From the NCBI RefSeq assembly GCF_051622035.1, contig NC_135358.1:16588501-16652500 (forward strand): a DNA stretch of 64,000 nucleotides. The letters are read 5' to 3'. This document shows positions 61,201-64,000 of this stretch, piece after piece (the stretch's first letter is position 1; the number at the start of each line of letters is the position of its first letter). This DNA comes from Arctopsyche grandis (lineage: Eukaryota; Arthropoda; Insecta; Trichoptera; Hydropsychidae). The notes under the pieces are model-generated. The model worked only from the letters and a program-made list of their open reading frames with translations, searched no databases and was not told the origin of the DNA. A program made the translations under genes and the position numbers.

Positions 61201-64000
61201 ACTGTAATAGTATGATTCCATCAAAATCACAATTTCAAATCGAAATTTTCTTTAATCAATTGATAACATTACATTATAGGCAGTGGTGCATCAACAAGTA
61301 TTGATCCTGCTAGTGGACTTTTACCTCTGCATCGCATCAAACAGGAAGATGTGTCTCCAAAGCGACGTCGTGCTAAATTGAAACCCGATCTTAAACTGAA
61401 GGTAACATACATATATTAAATTTAACATACATACATATTGTAATATTTTAAATATTGTCTATACTCTTATAGTGCGGAGCTTGTGGACAAGTCGGCCATA
61501 TGCGTACTAATAAAGCATGTCCGCTATACTCTGGATCATCTGGTAATATGAATGTAGCGCTCACCGAGGAGCAAGAAGAAGAAATTCAAAGGGAATTCAA
61601 TCAAGACGATGAGGAATTAGTCAATCTCGAAGATACTAAAGTAACCCTCAGCGGCAAGCTTATAAAAGTATATTTCAATCTCTTGTGTTACGGATTTATT
61701 CATTGATTCAGTTTTTTTTTTTATATAAATATATTTATATTTTTCGTTGTAGCACGCTGAAGAAATGAAACGTCGCAGTATGATGCTGCGTTTACCCAAA
61801 GATGCAGCTGGCGCTCGTAGCAACACCAGTCTTCTTGGCATCAATAGAAAAGCTAGAATATCCGAGTCCGATTATTACCCAGTCCGTCGTCCAGCTGAAC
61901 GTCGTCGCACAGATCCTTTGGTGACCCTTTCATCCATGCTTGAAGATGTACTAAATGATATGCGTCATTTGCCTGATGTACAACCCTTCCTCTTTCCTGT
62001 TAATGCTAAGGTTTGTTCCCGTAAAAGAAAAATGTATTCAATTAAAAAGTGCGTATGCAAAAATTTCAATGAATTTTCTTGTTTTTCTTTAGTTGGTGGA
62101 AGATTATTATCGTATTGTAACTAGGCCTATGGATCTGCAGACCATTCGTGATAATTTAAGACAGAAACGCTATCAGAGTCGTGAAGAATTTCTTGCTGAT
62201 GTTAATCAAATAGTAGATAACTCCACTTTGTATAATGGTAATATTTTTTTAATACATATGCACTAGTAAAAGTATATTATGACATTAAATAACATGGTTA
62301 TATTTTTAAACAGGAAATAAAAGTAGTTTGACTGTAGCCGCTCAGAGAATGTGGGCTCGTTGTGTAGAACTGTTGACTGAAAAGGAAGATCAGTTGATGC
62401 GCTTGGAAAAAGCTATCAATCCTCTTTTGGATGACAATGATCAGGTTGATAATTCAATAAATTTTTTTGAATGTTTTTGAATTCGAAATTATTTTCTTTA
62501 CTATTTTATTTATTTATAGGTGGCACTATCATTCATATTAGAGAATCTATTGAATACGAAATTGAAAGGAATGTCTGAAGCATGGCCTTTCTTGAAACCG
62601 GTTAATAAAAAACAAGTCAAAGACTACTATAATGTCATAAAACATCCTATGGATCTTGATACAATTGGAAAGAAAATTCAAGGTAATTAATTCTTAATAT
62701 TTTCTTACATATGTATATATTTAATGTGCATTTTTAACTTGTACTCATTTTTATGACTAGCACACAAATATCATAATCGTGCAGAATTTTTGCAAGATAT
62801 TGAATTAATCTGTCGCAATTGTGAAGCATACAATGGGGCTCAATCTACTTTCACTCAACAAGCCCAGACATTGCTCAGCGTCACTCGTGATGCTTTAAAT
62901 CAGGTTATTTTATTTCTTAAATCATCTTGAATGATGGAAGTTAAAGAAGAAGAAAAAACATTGTTTATTCATTTTTATTTTTTCAAAGTTGGGAGATCAA
63001 GTGACACAATTAGAAGAAATCATCGCTAAGGTTCAGAGGAAAATGAGGGAAGATGCTGATTTATTAGATGATGATGGTGATGTCGACCGAGAAGAGGACG
63101 CCTTTGGTGGTGAACCTAGAGAAGACGGTCCAAGCACACAAGATAAACCTAAAAAACATAAACCTTTCGATGGTGGTGAAGGGCGTAAGTAGTATAATCA
63201 ATAAATATTAAGGCTTAAGATTCAAAATAAGAAGTGTGATTTATTTTTATTCTAGGAGCGCCTAAAAGGTCGAAGAATAAAGCAGGAAAATCCCATGATA
63301 ATAGTCTTGAAGATGGTAAAATATTTAAATAATTTGAATTTTGTCTCCCATTTGTATTATCTAACTTGTTTAATGATTTACAGATTTGCAATTTTCCGGT
63401 AGTGAAAGCTCAGATTTTGAAGAAGTGGATCCTGCTCAACAACAAGATGCAGCAGAGGCAATGGTGCAATTGTCAAACTTACCATATTGCCACAATCCAG
63501 GTAAAGTTAAACAACGTATCAGAAAATTAATTAACCATATACGTATGTATGGAAAATTAAACTTGAAAATAAAATTTTAGATGATGGTTCATTGGATGTG
63601 GATCCTAATTATGATCCATCGGACTTTTTGGTGTCTGGAACTTCTGTGAAGAGGGAAATCATTCCAATTGAGTCGTATGATGATGTTGAAGGTGTACCAT
63701 ATGAAGAAAATGCAACTTCTATGGATCACCAAGCTATTGGTTTAGGTTATCCAGTTGCTAATACTGACTACAATGTCTCTGATGGGGTGAATTACGATTT
63801 TGATATGAGTGGGCAGTATGACAACACTGATGTTAAAATTAATTATCAAGAATTTAATGTAAGTATTGAACGTATCAAATGAAAAGAGATTTAATGTACA
63901 GTTCATTTAAAATATTATTTTAATGTCACATACAGCCTAGCGCAATGTCATATCAAGAACAAGATCCATCTGAGATTATTCAACAACCCATGGATATTCC
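54747..64000 (+). CDS. TAF1: TAF1, largest subunit of TFIID (3' end beyond window)
   Basis: Scaffold subunit of TFIID in the nucleus; binds TBP, core promoter DNA and acetylated histones. Start ATG 54747, the first in frame with the conserved [10 protein letters not shown]. Exons resolved by GT-AG sites and unbroken phase: 54747-54957, 55038-55111, 55181-55260, 55332-55440, 55513-55697, 55772-55937, 56028-56147, 56216-56346, 56427-56626, 56703-56862, 56944-57178, 57260-57445, 57524-57696, 57776-57896, 57979-58136, 58215-58410, 58496-58762, 58839-58972, 60377-60545, 60618-60732, 60812-61014, 61096-61198, 61280-61401, 61473-61667, 61753-62010, 62093-62237, 62314-62444, 62520-62682, 62761-62903, 62989-63184, 63256-63315, 63384-63500, 63581-63858, 63936-64000. 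This gives about 1789 codons so far, against 1900-2100 for whole animal TAF1. Introns are 70-125 bp except intron 18 (1.4 kb), swollen by a transposon. Junctions less certain: exon 10 donor (GTTAGT) and exon 17 acceptor. Confidence 0.96.
56703..58972 (+). other. TAF1: TAF1 central core (DUF3591 / TAF7-binding region)
   Basis: Exons 10-18. Contains [102 protein letters not shown] and [15 protein letters not shown], all hallmarks of the conserved TAF1 core that pairs with TAF7 and contains a winged-helix domain. This region has been reported to have histone acetyltransferase activity. Confidence 0.9.
59184..60138 (-). mobile_element. internally deleted hAT transposon in TAF1 intron 18
   Basis: 955 bp with inverted ends CAGTGGTTCTCAGGCG and, on the other strand, CAGTGGTTCTCAAGTG, flanked by a perfect 8-bp duplication CTCTAGAG (59176-59183, 60139-60146). 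Sub-terminal GTGGCCGCAC words repeat at both ends. It is inserted antisense to TAF1. Confidence 0.93.
59345..59983 (-). pseudogene. C-terminal part of a hAT transposase
   Basis: A 212-codon open frame containing the hAT dimerisation region: [20 protein letters not shown], then [18 protein letters not shown]. The E of CERSFS would be the third catalytic acid. The first two acids and the DNA-binding finger are missing, so it cannot act as a transposase, although the frame is intact. It differs from the transposase at 36705-38855 and belongs to another hAT family (the CAGTGGTTCTCA-ended, SCAND3/ZBED-like group, by resemblance). Confidence 0.85.
61473..61529 (+). other. TAF1: TAF1 zinc knuckle
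   Basis: Start of exon 24: [19 protein letters not shown], a CCHC knuckle (C-x2-C-x4-H-x6-C spacing) characteristic of TAF1 and implicated in promoter binding. Confidence 0.9.
61902..62444 (+). other. TAF1: TAF1 bromodomain 1
   Basis: Exons 25-27, from [16 protein letters not shown] through [28 protein letters not shown] and LYN. The acetyl-lysine-binding asparagine codon is at 62234-62236. Ends at [14 protein letters not shown], the usual linker to bromodomain 2. Confidence 0.93.
62520..62903 (+). other. TAF1: TAF1 bromodomain 2
   Basis: Exons 28-29: [32 protein letters not shown] and CEAYNG. The acetyl-lysine-binding asparagine codon is at 62832-62834. All key positions are kept, so tandem recognition of di-acetylated histone tails is expected. 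Confidence 0.93.
62989..64000 (+). other. TAF1: TAF1 acidic C-terminal tail (incomplete)
   Basis: Exons 30-34: a coiled segment [19 protein letters not shown], then low-complexity acidic and S/D-rich sequence with a basic patch [10 protein letters not shown] (exon 31). Poorly conserved between insects, and cut by the window end. Confidence 0.8.

Overview
The window is nuclear DNA of an insect; the order is not settled. It is AT-rich, intron-containing and full of (TA)n arrays, short TACATATG-type runs and transposable elements. The one conserved host protein gene, TAF1 at the right end, reads most like insect TAF1. There are also two U6 snRNA genes with insect-like upstream layout (a conserved PSE-like block and a TATA box at -31). 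There is no sign of bacterial, plasmid or viral organisation.

Layout. 1-26.9 kb: no convincing host gene. It is a mosaic of Helitron-like ends (two tandem copies at 13735-14100), tRNA-derived SINEs, a nested LINE/hAT-MITE at 12.4-13.6 kb, LINE 3' scraps, (TA)n arrays and several GC-richer non-repetitive islands that may be conserved non-coding DNA. 26.96-47.15 kb: a giant inverted repeat. Two ~4.19 kb arms (26959-31142 and 42961-47152), visibly about 99% identical, each carry an RTE-like LINE with a 985-codon frame, and each frame is broken by different nonsense codons. The 11.8 kb between the arms holds a structurally complete, potentially active hAT transposon (36585-39318, 716-aa transposase, 8-bp target duplication), a SINE, MITEs, and a hAT-MITE copy interrupted by a solo LTR.

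47.2-54.7 kb: a LINE remnant, then a tandemly duplicated segment with one U6 gene per unit (50143-50248 and 53440-53545). Each unit has received different insertions, so each serves as the empty-site control for the other: a TTAA-flanked element in unit 1, and a long-TIR element with repeated GCGC motifs in unit 2. A decayed hAT transposase lies between them. A TTAA-flanked palindromic MITE and a Helitron-like fragment lie just upstream of TAF1.

54747-64000: TAF1 on the + strand. I resolved 34 exons with consistent GT-AG phases; the 3' end runs off the window. They encode the TBP-binding N-terminus, the TAF1 core, a zinc knuckle, two bromodomains and an acidic tail. Its only large intron (58973-60376) contains a 955-bp hAT derivative with perfect 8-bp target duplications.

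The host genes serve transcription (TFIID) and splicing (U6). Most of the rest is transposon biology, and the main interest is in the nested insertions, the paired filled and empty sites, and the large inverted duplication.
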